A stretch of DNA of 64,000 bases from Streptomyces cinerochromogenes (GCF_014648635.1 NZ_BMRM01000014.1:62001-126000); one strand, 5' to 3'; numbered from the stretch's first letter, positions 26,222-33,802 are shown. Notes: generated from the sequence alone by a model not told the origin. Numbers and translations: made by a program.

Positions 26222-26603
26222 TGCTGTCTTCCTCCAGGAGGGCCGTGATCGAGGACTTGGGGACCTCGATGCAGGTCTCATATTCGGGCATGCGCATCTG
26301 GCCCAGGGCTTCTAGGTCGTGCATCTGCGGGCCTTGCAGGACGCATGTTCCCTGCTCGGTGACGAGCTTGATCGGATCGGCGAACGTGCGGATGTGACCG
26401 GACGGGTGGCCATCCTTCGTCAGGTGTTCGAACAGCTCGGGCGGTACCTCGATGACGGTCTGTTCTTCCGGCACATCGAGCTGCATGAGGAGTTCGTTCG
26501 CATACACCTTCCAGCCTTGAATGACGTAGGTGCCCTGGTCGCTGGCGTACAGGGTGGGACTGTCTCCCGGGGTGGAGTTCTTCCCAAGGAACCGTAGCTT
26601 CAT
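26193..26603 (-). CDS. Unknown 136-residue protein with internal duplication
   Basis: Not assigned to a family. It contains two copies of a unit of about 50 residues: TLYASDQGTYVIQGWKV...VPEEQTVIEVPPELFEHL, and IKLVTEQGTCVLQGPQM...MPEYETCIEVPKSSITALL. The shared pattern is (Q)GTYVIQG - x20 - E-x-x-x-IEVP. Each unit looks like a small beta-rich half-domain. First gene of the minus-strand transcript with DUF6879, XRE and DUF397; ATG start. The four are probably functionally linked. Confidence 0.75.
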   Translation of the reverse strand: MKLRFLGKNSTPGDSPTLYASDQGTYVIQGWKVYANELLMQLDVPEEQTVIEVPPELFEHLTKDGHPSGHIRTFADPIKLVTEQGTCVLQGPQMHDLEALGQMRMPEYETCIEVPKSSITALLEEDSSGSDHSGAA

Positions 26604-26785
26604 GGTTGCTCTCCCGTCCGCTGCCTTGCGCCGGATTGCGCGACGACACGATCGTCGCGAGGCTGTTCGGGCCCGTCAATCGGCTTGCTGCAAACTCGCG
26701 CAATCTGCTTGGGACTTGGCAGTCGGCCGCCCTACGTTCGTCATCGAACCCAACCCGCCCAGGCGGCACCGAGGGGAGATACGTG

Positions 26786-27163
26786 GTGGGCAGCGTGACT
26801 GACGAACGGGCGATGTCGGAGGCCGAAGCCTCGTGCTTGCCCATCGACGTGAAGACGATCTCCGCAACCGTTGACCTCGCTCTTGGGATGAGCCTGGGCA
26901 CCTCCAAGCGCGCGGACATCGACACGAGAGTGGGCCAGCTGACCGGGTTCTTGAACCTGCTCAGGGGTCAGTACCTCGGTGAGGACGAGGACCAGGACGT
27001 GTTGCAGCTCCTTGGCATGGTGGACCGGCACGTGGCCTTGAGCAGCCGGCCGACGAGCCGTTCGCAGGCCCATGAGGCGTTCAACTACATGCACGATGCC
27101 GCGGTGTTCGCCAGGGCCCTGCTCTGCGCCTACACGAACAGACACGGGATCGCCGCGCCGTGA
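26786..27163 (+). CDS. DUF6415-like protein
   Basis: 125 residues from GTG 26786 (GAGGGGA eight bases upstream; GTG 26783 is equally in frame). Helical, with RADIDTRVGQLTGFLNLLRGQYLGEDEDQDVLQLLGMVDRHV and a closing FARALLCAYTNRH. This resembles the DUF6415 group, which occurs in natural-product and regulatory neighbourhoods. Divergent from the 136-residue gene, sharing a 180-bp promoter region. Function unknown. Confidence 0.7.
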   Translation: MGSVTDERAMSEAEASCLPIDVKTISATVDLALGMSLGTSKRADIDTRVGQLTGFLNLLRGQYLGEDEDQDVLQLLGMVDRHVALSSRPTSRSQAHEAFNYMHDAAVFARALLCAYTNRHGIAAP

Positions 27164-27206
27164 GAGCTGCACTTCCCGTCGAGGACTACGCGATCGTGAA
27201 GCCGAC

Positions 27207-27548
27207 ATGACCAGTCGACCACGAAGGCCTTTGAGTTGGGGCTGGTGCGCCCTCGGCCGCCACTACGACATGGTCGTCTTCATAGGCCCGGTTGAAGCAG
27301 ATGGCATGGCAGCCCCCGTCCATGCCTGCGTCAGCTGCTGCACCTATATGCGCAGCTTCGTACGCGACTACAACCGACAACGGGATGCACATCCCGTACA
27401 AGCTCCCGTCTCGTCTCTGCCTCCCCCGACGGAGACGAACGGGGTTAGTTCCCACCCGGCTGTACTTCCTAGGCAGTCGGCCAGCCGGGTGGGTTCCGCA
27501 CCCTCACGACACGACGAAGAGAGGGCACACCATGACCGTACTGCTTGA
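27207..27548 (+). CDS. Small cysteine-containing protein, unknown
   Basis: 113 residues from ATG 27207. The N-terminal half looks structured, with WCALGRHYDMVVFIGPVEAD and HACVSCCTYMRSF; the Cys/His set could bind a metal. The C-terminal half is Pro/Ser-rich and may be disordered. Weak ribosome binding site. It overlaps the next start by 17 bp, consistent with coupled expression. A minus-strand frame overlaps, but the conserved context on the plus strand favours this one. Confidence 0.55.
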   Translation: MTSRPRRPLSWGWCALGRHYDMVVFIGPVEADGMAAPVHACVSCCTYMRSFVRDYNRQRDAHPVQAPVSSLPPPTETNGVSSHPAVLPRQSASRVGSAPSRHDEERAHHDRTA

Positions 27549-28023
27549 GGCTCCCCAGACCACGAAGGTCCGGGATCCCAAGATGATCCTCGACGAGATC
27601 GGAGAGGCCAATCCTCACCTGATCCCCGACCCTGGCATCGGCCTGTGGGAGCGCGAGGTGCAGCTCCTCATGCGTGACACCGTGCGCGTGCGAAGCCTGG
27701 CGGAGCGCATTCTGGGCCAGGGCGTCGCCTATCTGATCACCGCCATGGAGAAGCCGGGCAACGACATGGGGCCGGGCTTCGAGGTCGATCAGGGCGTCCA
27801 CCAGATCATCCTCGACACCCCGGTGTACTTCGCCATCTGTGAGCGGTACAACGGCGGTCGGTACAAGCACCACGCACCGCTGATCCAGCGCCGGCGCGAC
27901 GGCATCGTGATGCGAACGGCCGAGATCATCCGACAGAACGGCTTCGCCATCGACCGTGAACTGTGGGAGGTCGACGCCTCCGACTGCGGTCCGTGCGACG
28001 ACAAGGTCCCCGACTCCCACTGA
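27532..28023 (+). CDS. Unknown 163-residue protein upstream of methyltransferase
   Basis: Not recognised. ATG 27532 with GAGAGGG seven bases upstream. Helical, notable stretches MILDEIGEANPHLIPDPG, LAERILGQGVAYLITAMEKPGND and YFAICERYNGGRYKHHAP; it ends with a Cys pair (DCGPCDDKVPDSH). No signal peptide or membrane segment. Lies between DUF6415-like and SAM methyltransferase genes in one direction, suggesting joint action in modification of a small molecule or peptide, which is speculation. Confidence 0.7.
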   Translation: MTVLLEAPQTTKVRDPKMILDEIGEANPHLIPDPGIGLWEREVQLLMRDTVRVRSLAERILGQGVAYLITAMEKPGNDMGPGFEVDQGVHQIILDTPVYFAICERYNGGRYKHHAPLIQRRRDGIVMRTAEIIRQNGFAIDRELWEVDASDCGPCDDKVPDSH

Positions 28024-28113
28024 CCGCACCGACCCCTGGCACCATCGCCCCTGCCCTCAGAGAAGCTCCCCGAGGGCGGGGGCTCCCCCGTTACCCAGGA
28101 CAAGGAACGCCCT

Positions 28114-28773
28114 GTGTCTGCTCACCATGACTACGCCATCGAGACCGAGGTCTGGGACACCTACGCGGAATCGGCCTTTGAGCCCGCCGCCGAGCCGGTG
28201 TTCAACTGGACCCAGTACAAGGGCCACGGCCCTGGACCCGAGGTCCTCGGCGAGCCGAAGAAAACGCTGGAGCTCGGCTGCGGCACCGGCCGGGCCGTTG
28301 CTTTCCTGGCACAGCGGGGCGTGGTAGCCCATGGGCTTGACCTCTCCCCCGTCATGGTCAAGAAGATCACCGATAGGTGGTCCGACACAGGGGCGGTCTT
28401 CAACCAGGGCGAGGTGCTGACGTTCCTCACAACCAGCAACGAGACGTACGACGCCATCTACTCGATCTTCGGCTGTGCCTGGTTCGCCGATCCGACGCAG
28501 CTCTTCCCCCGAGTCCTGTCCCGACTGAACCCGGGAGGCGTCTTCGCCTTCTCCCAGCCGCCGGCCATCCCGGGCGCCTACGGCCCGCAGGGGATGTACA
28601 AGGGCGGGTTCGCTGGACGGCCTGTCTACACGTACCGGTACAGCTACACCCCGCGGAAGTGGAGGAACCTGCTGTTGCAGTCCGGCTTTCAGCGAGCGGG
28701 CGTGAAGGTGATCGATGCTCCCACTCAAGGACACATCGGCACCCTGTTCGGGACTGCCGTCCGACCGTGTTGA
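28114..28773 (+). CDS. Class I SAM-dependent methyltransferase
   Basis: 219 residues. The Rossmann methyltransferase motifs are clear: TLELGCGTGRAVAFLA (motif I), VVAHGLDLSPVMV (motif II), YDAIYSIFGCAWFAD (motif IV region) and LSRLNPGGVFAFSQP (motif VI). The C-terminal part YTYRYSYTPRKWRNLLLQSGF resembles small-molecule O/N-methyltransferases. GTG start with AAGGAA nearby. Last gene of the plus-strand group starting at 26786. Substrate unknown. Confidence 0.85.
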   Translation: MSAHHDYAIETEVWDTYAESAFEPAAEPVFNWTQYKGHGPGPEVLGEPKKTLELGCGTGRAVAFLAQRGVVAHGLDLSPVMVKKITDRWSDTGAVFNQGEVLTFLTTSNETYDAIYSIFGCAWFADPTQLFPRVLSRLNPGGVFAFSQPPAIPGAYGPQGMYKGGFAGRPVYTYRYSYTPRKWRNLLLQSGFQRAGVKVIDAPTQGHIGTLFGTAVRPC

Positions 28774-28850
28774 TCCCACACTGAGGCTGGCAAAGAGGCT
28801 GGTGCTCCCCATAGAGGGGACCCGGCCTCTTTTCTATGTCTATTATTCCT

Positions 28851-28889
28851 TATTGACAGAATGTTCGTTTTTTCGCTATTCTGTCAATA
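28851..28889 (+). promoter_or_regulatory. par promoter overlapped by a perfect 12-bp inverted repeat operator
   Basis: TATTGACAGAAT (28851-28862) and ATTCTGTCAATA (28878-28889) form a perfect 12-bp inverted repeat with a 15-base AT-rich spacer. Inside it lie TTGACA (28853-28858) and TATTCT (28877-28882), 18 bases apart, so the operator covers both promoter elements. Autorepression by the ParA/RHH proteins is the natural reading. Confidence 0.8.
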
Positions 28890-28948
28890 GGTTTAAGAAA
28901 TGCCACCGAAGCGAACCTGTCCAGGACTTTGGTGGGTTTAACTTGTCT

Positions 28949-29701
28949 ATGGTCATCGCAATTGCCTCTCAGAAAGGAGGGGTCGGAAAAACATCATCAG
29001 CCATCTCGCTCGCCGCAGGCCTTGCATACAAGGGCAAGCGCGTGCTCCTCATCGACATTGACTCACAAGCCAATAGCAGCAAGGTACTGCTGCCCGATTA
29101 CCCCAGGATCGAGAAGAACCAAACAGTCATCGCGACAATCCTTAACCGCAGTCCCCTGCCGGTTCATCAAACCAACGTCTTGAATCTAGCGATCGTACCC
29201 TCGCACATCCTCCTGTCTACTACCGATGTCGAACTGACTACAGCGATCGATCATCGCGAGGAACGTCTCAAACGCGAGCTCGATGCCCTCAAGGGCAGCT
29301 ACGATTACGTTTTTATCGATTGCCCGCCGACTCTCTCTTGGTTGACAATCAACGCGTTTACCGCGGCCGATAAGGTCCTCGTTGTTGTAGCCCCTGGCTA
29401 TTTTGAACTCGACTCGATCGTTCAGATCAGCAAGACCATCAAGGAAGTACGTGAGCTTTTCAACCCGTTTTTGGAGCTCGCGGGCTTTCTTTTCACGATG
29501 AGCGACCCGACCGTCAACAGCAAGACGTCCCTGCAGATATTGCGCCAGACCTATACCAGCTCGGTGCTCAATACGGTCATTCCACGCAACACCGACCTGC
29601 GAGATGCCCATTTCCAGAAGCGTGACATCTTTTCGTTCAGCCCTAAGTCGCCGGCGGCGTTTGCCTACAACAAGTTGATTGCCGAGTTGTTCAATCTATG
29701 A
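28949..29701 (+). CDS. ParA-family partition ATPase
   Basis: 250 residues, the short ParA (type Ib) size without an N-terminal DNA-binding domain. Deviant Walker A is at residues 8-15 region (ASQKGGVGKTSSA), Walker A' is LLIDIDSQANSS and Walker B is DYVFIDCPP. The next gene, overlapping by 4 bp, encodes a ribbon-helix-helix-like partner. Together they would segregate an extrachromosomal form of the element, implying that it can replicate as a plasmid. ATG 28949; no strong ribosome site is seen. Confidence 0.9.
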   Translation: MVIAIASQKGGVGKTSSAISLAAGLAYKGKRVLLIDIDSQANSSKVLLPDYPRIEKNQTVIATILNRSPLPVHQTNVLNLAIVPSHILLSTTDVELTTAIDHREERLKRELDALKGSYDYVFIDCPPTLSWLTINAFTAADKVLVVVAPGYFELDSIVQISKTIKEVRELFNPFLELAGFLFTMSDPTVNSKTSLQILRQTYTSSVLNTVIPRNTDLRDAHFQKRDIFSFSPKSPAAFAYNKLIAELFNL

Positions 29702-30021
29702 CCAAGAAGCTTGACACCAGTACGATCACTAACGAACTCGAAGGCTCTGTCTTCTTTTCCCAGAAGCCCGCGTCCTCCGATAAGAATTCAGTCCCTGTTG
29801 TAACCTCCGATGCGCACGAACGCCCGAACGGTCGTTCGCCCGAACGGTCATTTACACGCCGGATTGTTACCCGCAACTCCTTCGAGGTCTACGAAGATCA
29901 GATGGATGATCTTCGCCGATTGGCTTATGCAGAAAAGATGGCTGGCAAGATTGGCAGTATGTCCGCCATGGTTCGAGACGCCATTGACCACTACCTCAAG
30001 GACCACCCGGTGAATAAGTAG
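29698..30021 (+). CDS. Small RHH-like centromere-binding partner of ParA
   Basis: 107 residues. An unstructured N-terminus of about 50 residues is followed by a probable ribbon-helix-helix: strand RRIVTRNSFEVY, helix EDQMDDLRRLAYAEKMAG and helix SMSAMVRDAIDHYLKDH. This matches the small ParB-like proteins of type Ib systems (omega/ParG type). Start codon overlaps the ParA stop (ATGA). The gene itself carries one copy of the 30-bp repeat found again just after its end, a candidate binding site. Confidence 0.75.
   Translation: MTKKLDTSTITNELEGSVFFSQKPASSDKNSVPVVTSDAHERPNGRSPERSFTRRIVTRNSFEVYEDQMDDLRRLAYAEKMAGKIGSMSAMVRDAIDHYLKDHPVNK
29817..29846. repeat. 30-bp repeat, copy 1 (inside the ParA partner gene)
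   Basis: Built from CCGAACG heptamers in direct and inverted orientation around CGAACGGTCGTTCG. Identical over 30 bases to 30038-30067. Candidate centromere (parS-like) site. Confidence 0.7.
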
Positions 30022-30037
30022 CAGTCTTCCTTACACC

Positions 30038-30082
30038 CGAACGCCCGAACGGTCGTTCGCCCGAACGATGCGTCGACGCATC
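30038..30082. repeat. 30-bp repeat, copy 2, with adjoining 16-bp palindrome
   Basis: 30038-30067 repeats 29817-29846 exactly. It runs into the perfect palindrome GATGCGTCGACGCATC (30067-30082), then two ATCGAT palindromes (30080-30085, 30088-30093). The cluster directly after the partition genes fits a centromere. Confidence 0.7.
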
Positions 30083-30630
30083 GATGTATCGATCGTTGGC
30101 ACGTGGCATCGTAGCGGCGGGACTATTCAGACGTCTTTCTATTTGCCAGACTCATAACTGGAGCAGACACAGCAGCCGCCGTCTCCCCCGCTCAACCGGG
30201 GTTTGCGATTAAAGATGGACTAGCTGGCCGTGAGCGAGTGACCGAGTGACTGAAGCAACGTGGTCGATCCATTAAATACTGGATCGAACTAGGACGCTGG
30301 GGATCAACCCCAGGTGATCTGAGTTACCTCATCGACGAGTTGCTGACGCATGTCCTTTTTGAAAAGCGACGCGTCAGCGTCGATAGGGATGCGAAGAGAA
30401 ACGAGAGAACGAAGCGAACGGGGAATAGGGAGCCTTCGAGGGGGATCTAAGGGGGTTTCTTTGTCGTACCAAAAACGGCGCGAGGCTAGTTTGTGAATAC
30501 AACTTGTACTCGCTGGTGTCCTGAGCACCGGGGTGCGATGCGACGGTTCGGGGCCAGATTTCGAGTACCGATGGTGCTCGATAGTGTGGGCGAATCATGA
30601 ACGAGTACGTTTTGTACCCGGCCGGGTGTC

Positions 30631-30686
30631 GTACCGGTTCAGGCCGGTACAACAGCCGGTACGTCTTGATCCGGTACATGCGGTAC
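30631..30686. repeat. CCGGTAC iterons
   Basis: GTACCGG (30631-30637, inverted) is followed by CCGGTAC at 30644-30650, 30656-30662 and 30671-30677 and GCGGTAC at 30680-30686: five copies in 56 bases. ACCCGGCCGGGT lies just upstream. Such arrays are typical of Rep or regulator binding at plasmid origins. Confidence 0.65.
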
Positions 30687-30749
30687 GCCCGCCGGGCGAG
30701 GAAGCTGGAAGGAAAGGCCCAGCTTGGAGCCGGGATCGAAGGGTTCCGA

Positions 30750-30827
30750 GACGGGGGGAGTCAGCCACGCGGCGAGGATGGAATCGGGGCCTTCCTGCGG
30801 TCGGTCGCGTGGCTGACTCCCCCCGTC
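30750..30827. repeat. Perfect 22-bp inverted repeat with 34-base loop
   Basis: Arms 30750-30771 and 30806-30827 are exactly complementary (outer bases GACGGGGGGAGTCAGCC). This could extrude as a cruciform or fold in single-stranded DNA or RNA. No T-run follows, so a plain terminator is less likely than a single-strand origin, transfer site or structured RNA. Confidence 0.75.
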
Positions 30828-31210
30828 CTCTCCACCTGCACACATGGATACCCATGAGCCCTTCGGGTGTGCAGGCTCCGAGGCCACCCCCAAAGGGGGA
30901 CACAGTGGCTGGCGCGGCGGCATTCCTTCCAGACCTTCCTTCCGCCGGCCAGCAGGAGACCGCTCACGCGGATTGACTGATCCGGTATCGCCGGATACAG
31001 AACGAGCACCGATGGTGCTGGGAGGATTTCCGGTTCTTCTGCTTCCTCGCTGATTCCGCAGGGTGGCACATGGCTTCCACAGCCGCGTCAAGACTTCCCG
31101 CTTTGCGGGCCCCACTGCGGTGGCTTCGGTCGTTGACGCGCCAGTGCCCCATGTGTGCGGTGTGCGGGTCGCGAGGAAGCTCTCGCGGCAGAAAGGAGGT
31201 GTGATCGACC

Positions 31211-31423
31211 ATGCAGTACACGATCATTCGGGTCTACCGCGTACCAGGCGTGAGTGCGCAAGAAGCGCAGGAGCGTTTCATAGAGGCCGTGGAGGCGGGT
31301 GTTGAACGAGACTTCCACGTCCGTGACTACACGAAGGAGTCAGCGCATCAGACTGGGCCGGCTCAAGGTGATGCGACTCGCTCATGGTGGGCGTTGATTC
31401 GCCAGCAGCTTCTCGGCCGGTAG
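31211..31423 (+). CDS. Small hypothetical protein upstream of excisionase
   Basis: 70 residues. ATG 31211 with GGAGG ten bases before it. Begins QYTIIRVYRVPGVSAQEAQERFIEAVEAG, a ferredoxin-like beta-alpha pattern, and ends in a basic tail. No family recognised. The good ribosome site and place in the Xis-Int direction support a real gene. Confidence 0.6.
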   Translation: MQYTIIRVYRVPGVSAQEAQERFIEAVEAGVERDFHVRDYTKESAHQTGPAQGDATRSWWALIRQQLLGR

Positions 31424-31569
31424 GCGAGGGGAGCGTGAGGAGGGGTTTGACTTTCCTCGCTCGGCTTCTTCTGCGGCGAGGGGGTGAGCGCATATCCTTG
31501 TAGGGAGCGGAGCATCGTCTTCCACTCGCTTCCGCTCCCGGAGGTTCTCTCGCCGAGGAGGATGAGCGC

Positions 31570-31779
31570 TTGGACGCTGATCACCATCCGACGCTTTCTG
31601 AAATTCGTTCCTGGGCCGCAACCGTTGCTGTTGCCGATGCAGCCGCCGCTGTGGGTATCTCTAAGTCCCACCTTTACGAGTTGATCAAGCGGGGCAATGC
31701 CCCTTTTCGGGTCGTCGCTTTTGGGAAGCGGTACCGGGTCATCACCGCTTCACTCATTGCGTATCTAGAACAGGCGTAG
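31570..31779 (+). CDS. xis: Excisionase / helix-turn-helix DNA-binding protein
   Basis: 69 residues. TTG start set by GAGGAGG (31555-31561) eight bases upstream. MerR-like HTH_17 pattern: VADAAAAVGISKSHLYELIKRGNAPFRVVAFGKRYRVI, closing with LIAYLEQ. Proteins of this size and fold just upstream of integrase are recombination directionality factors in actinomycete elements. A gap of 163 bp separates it from the integrase. Confidence 0.88.
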   Translation: MDADHHPTLSEIRSWAATVAVADAAAAVGISKSHLYELIKRGNAPFRVVAFGKRYRVITASLIAYLEQA

Positions 31780-31942
31780 GCCAGTCCTGGCGGTAGATAC
31801 CAACCCTCATATAGCTCACAGCAGGGTGTTTGTTCGGACAGCCCGTCCATATATGCCACGTCAGCGGTTTTCGGTGAATCGAAGGGAGGCAAAGCAGATC
31901 TCAGTCTGAGGGGGGATTTGCTAAAGATCAAGGTGCTGCTCC

Positions 31943-33142
31943 ATGAGTAGTGCGATTACCAAGGTGATACTCAAGTCAGGTGCTATTCGGTACCGCTTCA
32001 TCGTTGATGGTCCCCGGAAGCCTGACGGCAGTCGCCGGCAGATCCGCCGGACGTTCGACACGAAGAAAGAGGCGCTGAACGAACTCGCCCGCATCCGTCA
32101 TCAGACGGCGACTGGTTCATTCGTTGTGCCGAGCAAGCTCACGGTTGATGAGCTGTTGGATATTTGGCTCGCCACTGCGACACGAGGCGTCGAGCAGGCA
32201 ACGGCCTCCAACTATGACAATGTCATCCGTCCGGTCCGGCTGTTCCTTGGAGACAAGGGAGTGCAGCAGCTCACCGAGGAGGATGTTGAAGCGTTTGTCG
32301 ATTGGATGCTGACCCGGGGACGCCAACGCGGGGGAAAGCCGGGTACGGGGCTTTCTGTCCGCTCGGTCCGACTGACACTGGGCCGGTTGCGCTCCGCGCT
32401 CACGCTTGCTGTTCGCCGCGGGTGGGTGACCCGCAATGTCGCCGAGTACGTGCGGATTCCTCGCGATGCTGTGCGCAGAGAGACAAAGGCAAAGGTTGAT
32501 CGTCGCCCGTGGAACGAGTCCGAGGTCAAGGCCTTCATCGAGGCCACCAAGCACGACCGCCTCTTCGGCGTCATGCTCCTCACGCTTATCGCCGAGCGTC
32601 CTGCCGAGGTCTGTGGTGCCCGGTGGACTGAGGACGTTGATCTGACCGGCACGGGCACCATCGCGGTTGGCAATACCCGCACCATCGTCTATGACCGACA
32701 AAGGCCGCGAGGAACGCGTAACACCGTTGTTGAGAAGGACCCGAAGACACACAACGGTCGGCGGGTCCTCCCGCTGCCGAGTCCGGTGCGCGGAGCGCTG
32801 GTGGAGTTTCGAGCGCTCCAGGAAAAGGAGCGTCTCGCAGCAGGTGATGCCTACGAGCACAGCGGCTATGTCGTGGTTGATGAACTGGGCCGCCCGTTCA
32901 AGACGGACAAGCTCCGCCGCGTTGCCCACCGGCTGATGGAGGAGGCCAGCGTCCGTCGCGTCCGCCTGTACGACGCTCGCCACGCGTGCCTGTCGTGGAT
33001 GGCGAACAACGGCGTGCCCGACACGGTGGTCTCGGCCTGGGCCGGGCACAGCGACCTGTCCTTCACCAAGCGTGTGTACGTCCATCCCGACCCGCAGAGC
33101 CTCAAGGTCGGCTCCGACAAGCTGAGCGAGTTGCTGGGGTGA
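31943..33142 (+). CDS. int: Tyrosine integrase
   Basis: 399 residues. N-terminal arm-binding part (residues about 1-60), SAM-like core-binding domain (VDELLDIWLATATRGVEQATASNYDNVIRPVRLFLGD), and a catalytic domain with Arg I in AERPAEVCGARW, YDARHAC (Tyr in place of the usual first His of HxxRH), and the closing GHSDLSFTKRVYVHPD with His and the nucleophilic Tyr. It points toward attR, 580 bp away, which ends in tRNA-Pro. With Xis it should catalyse integration at and excision from the tRNA. Confidence 0.95.
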   Translation: MSSAITKVILKSGAIRYRFIVDGPRKPDGSRRQIRRTFDTKKEALNELARIRHQTATGSFVVPSKLTVDELLDIWLATATRGVEQATASNYDNVIRPVRLFLGDKGVQQLTEEDVEAFVDWMLTRGRQRGGKPGTGLSVRSVRLTLGRLRSALTLAVRRGWVTRNVAEYVRIPRDAVRRETKAKVDRRPWNESEVKAFIEATKHDRLFGVMLLTLIAERPAEVCGARWTEDVDLTGTGTIAVGNTRTIVYDRQRPRGTRNTVVEKDPKTHNGRRVLPLPSPVRGALVEFRALQEKERLAAGDAYEHSGYVVVDELGRPFKTDKLRRVAHRLMEEASVRRVRLYDARHACLSWMANNGVPDTVVSAWAGHSDLSFTKRVYVHPDPQSLKVGSDKLSELLG

Positions 33143-33182
33143 CATTGACCAACTCGCTCATGCGCTTGCCGCCTTTTATGCT

Positions 33183-33365
33183 CTAGAGCACCCCGATCAC
33201 CCCGATACAGACCAGCATGGAAGCGGCAAAAGCCCCACCTCCGTACAACAAGGATTCAAGGGCCGTCTTGCCCGTGGCGCTGAAAATCACCGCGGCCACG
33301 ACGGCGATCGCCAGAGATGCAAGTGCCGCCGCGAGAAGCCACAGCCCTTTGTTGTGTTCCGACAC
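33183..33365 (-). CDS. Small two-helix membrane protein
   Basis: 60 residues from GTG 33365, set by GGAG eight bases upstream. Two hydrophobic segments (LLAAALASLAIAVVAAVIF and GGGAFAASMLVCIGVIGVL) separated by TGKTALESLLYG. Convergent with the integrase. Small membrane proteins (Spd-like) are frequent on streptomycete plasmids and often act in spread or surface exclusion, but no family match is claimed. Confidence 0.65.
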   Translation of the reverse strand: MSEHNKGLWLLAAALASLAIAVVAAVIFSATGKTALESLLYGGGAFAASMLVCIGVIGVL

Positions 33366-33405
33366 AGCTACTACTCCAACCTTTTTGTGATCAAGGCTGG
33401 AGCGG

Positions 33406-33456
33406 TCAGGAACACAGGAACCTGGCCGCCCAGCCGGGAATATGACTGGCGGTCAT
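33406..33456 (-). CDS. Possible 16-residue peptide
   Basis: ATG 33456 has AAGGAG nine bases upstream and encodes MTASHIPGWAARFLCS before a stop, 40 bp ahead of the small membrane protein gene. The well-placed ribosome site suggests translation. It could be a leader peptide or a small secreted or regulatory peptide. A longer frame on the same strand (to 33597) has weaker support. Confidence 0.4.
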   Translation of the reverse strand: MTASHIPGWAARFLCS

Positions 33457-33629
33457 GCTTTCTGTCTCCTTCTCCATCTCCATCATCAGCGGCTTAGACG
33501 GCCCGTCCACGTAGACGTGGACCAGAAGAGCTGCTACCGCGCGTTTCGCGTGGCCCGCTAGAGCAAGCACTCTAGGGGGCCCGCACGCCGAGTGCAAATC
33601 TAGCTACCCAGAGCGACATTTGGTGGGTT

Positions 33630-33648
33630 TGTGACTAGATGTGACACA
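33630..33648. repeat. Arm-like repeat inside attR
   Basis: TGTGACTAGATGTGACACA matches the TGTGACTAG and GTGACAC repeats found just inside attL (8919-8949). Possible integrase or Xis arm site. Confidence 0.5.
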
Positions 33649-33667
33649 GGTCTCCTGGAAATGATCA

Positions 33668-33701
33668 AGGGCCCTGCCTCACTAGTGTGAAGCAGGGCCC
33701 T
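33668..33701 (-). terminator. Element-borne copy of the tRNA-Pro terminator
   Basis: AGGGCCCTGCCTCAC (33668-33682) pairs with 33687-33701 with one mismatch. It is a diverged copy of the hairpin at 8731-8770 and now serves the intact tRNA-Pro. Confidence 0.75.
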
Positions 33702-33721
33702 CACCTGCGACGATGGAGCAA

Positions 33722-33802
<81 letters not shown>

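Larger units (their letters stand above)
30083..31210. other. Non-coding, repeat-rich region: candidate origin of replication or transfer
   Basis: No convincing gene in 1.1 kb. Inverted repeats: GATCCA/TGGATC (30269-30288), GCTGACGC/GCGTCAGC (30342-30349, 30371-30378), CCTGCACAC/GTGTGCAGG (30835-30843, 30867-30875), ATCCGG/CCGGAT (30980-30996), and AGCACCGATGGTGCT (31005-31019) with relatives at 30523-30536 and 30563-30579. Iterons and a 22-bp inverted repeat are listed separately. Placement between partition genes and excisionase is typical of a plasmid origin or transfer locus. Confidence 0.6.

Noticed and set aside
29817..30082. CRISPR array suggested by repeated 30-mer
   Set aside because: Only two copies, 191 bp apart, one inside a gene, and no cas genes; fits partition sites.
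30304..31115. Several overlapping frames in the repeat-rich non-coding region
   Set aside because: They run through inverted repeats on both strands, lack ribosome sites and have no protein-like composition.
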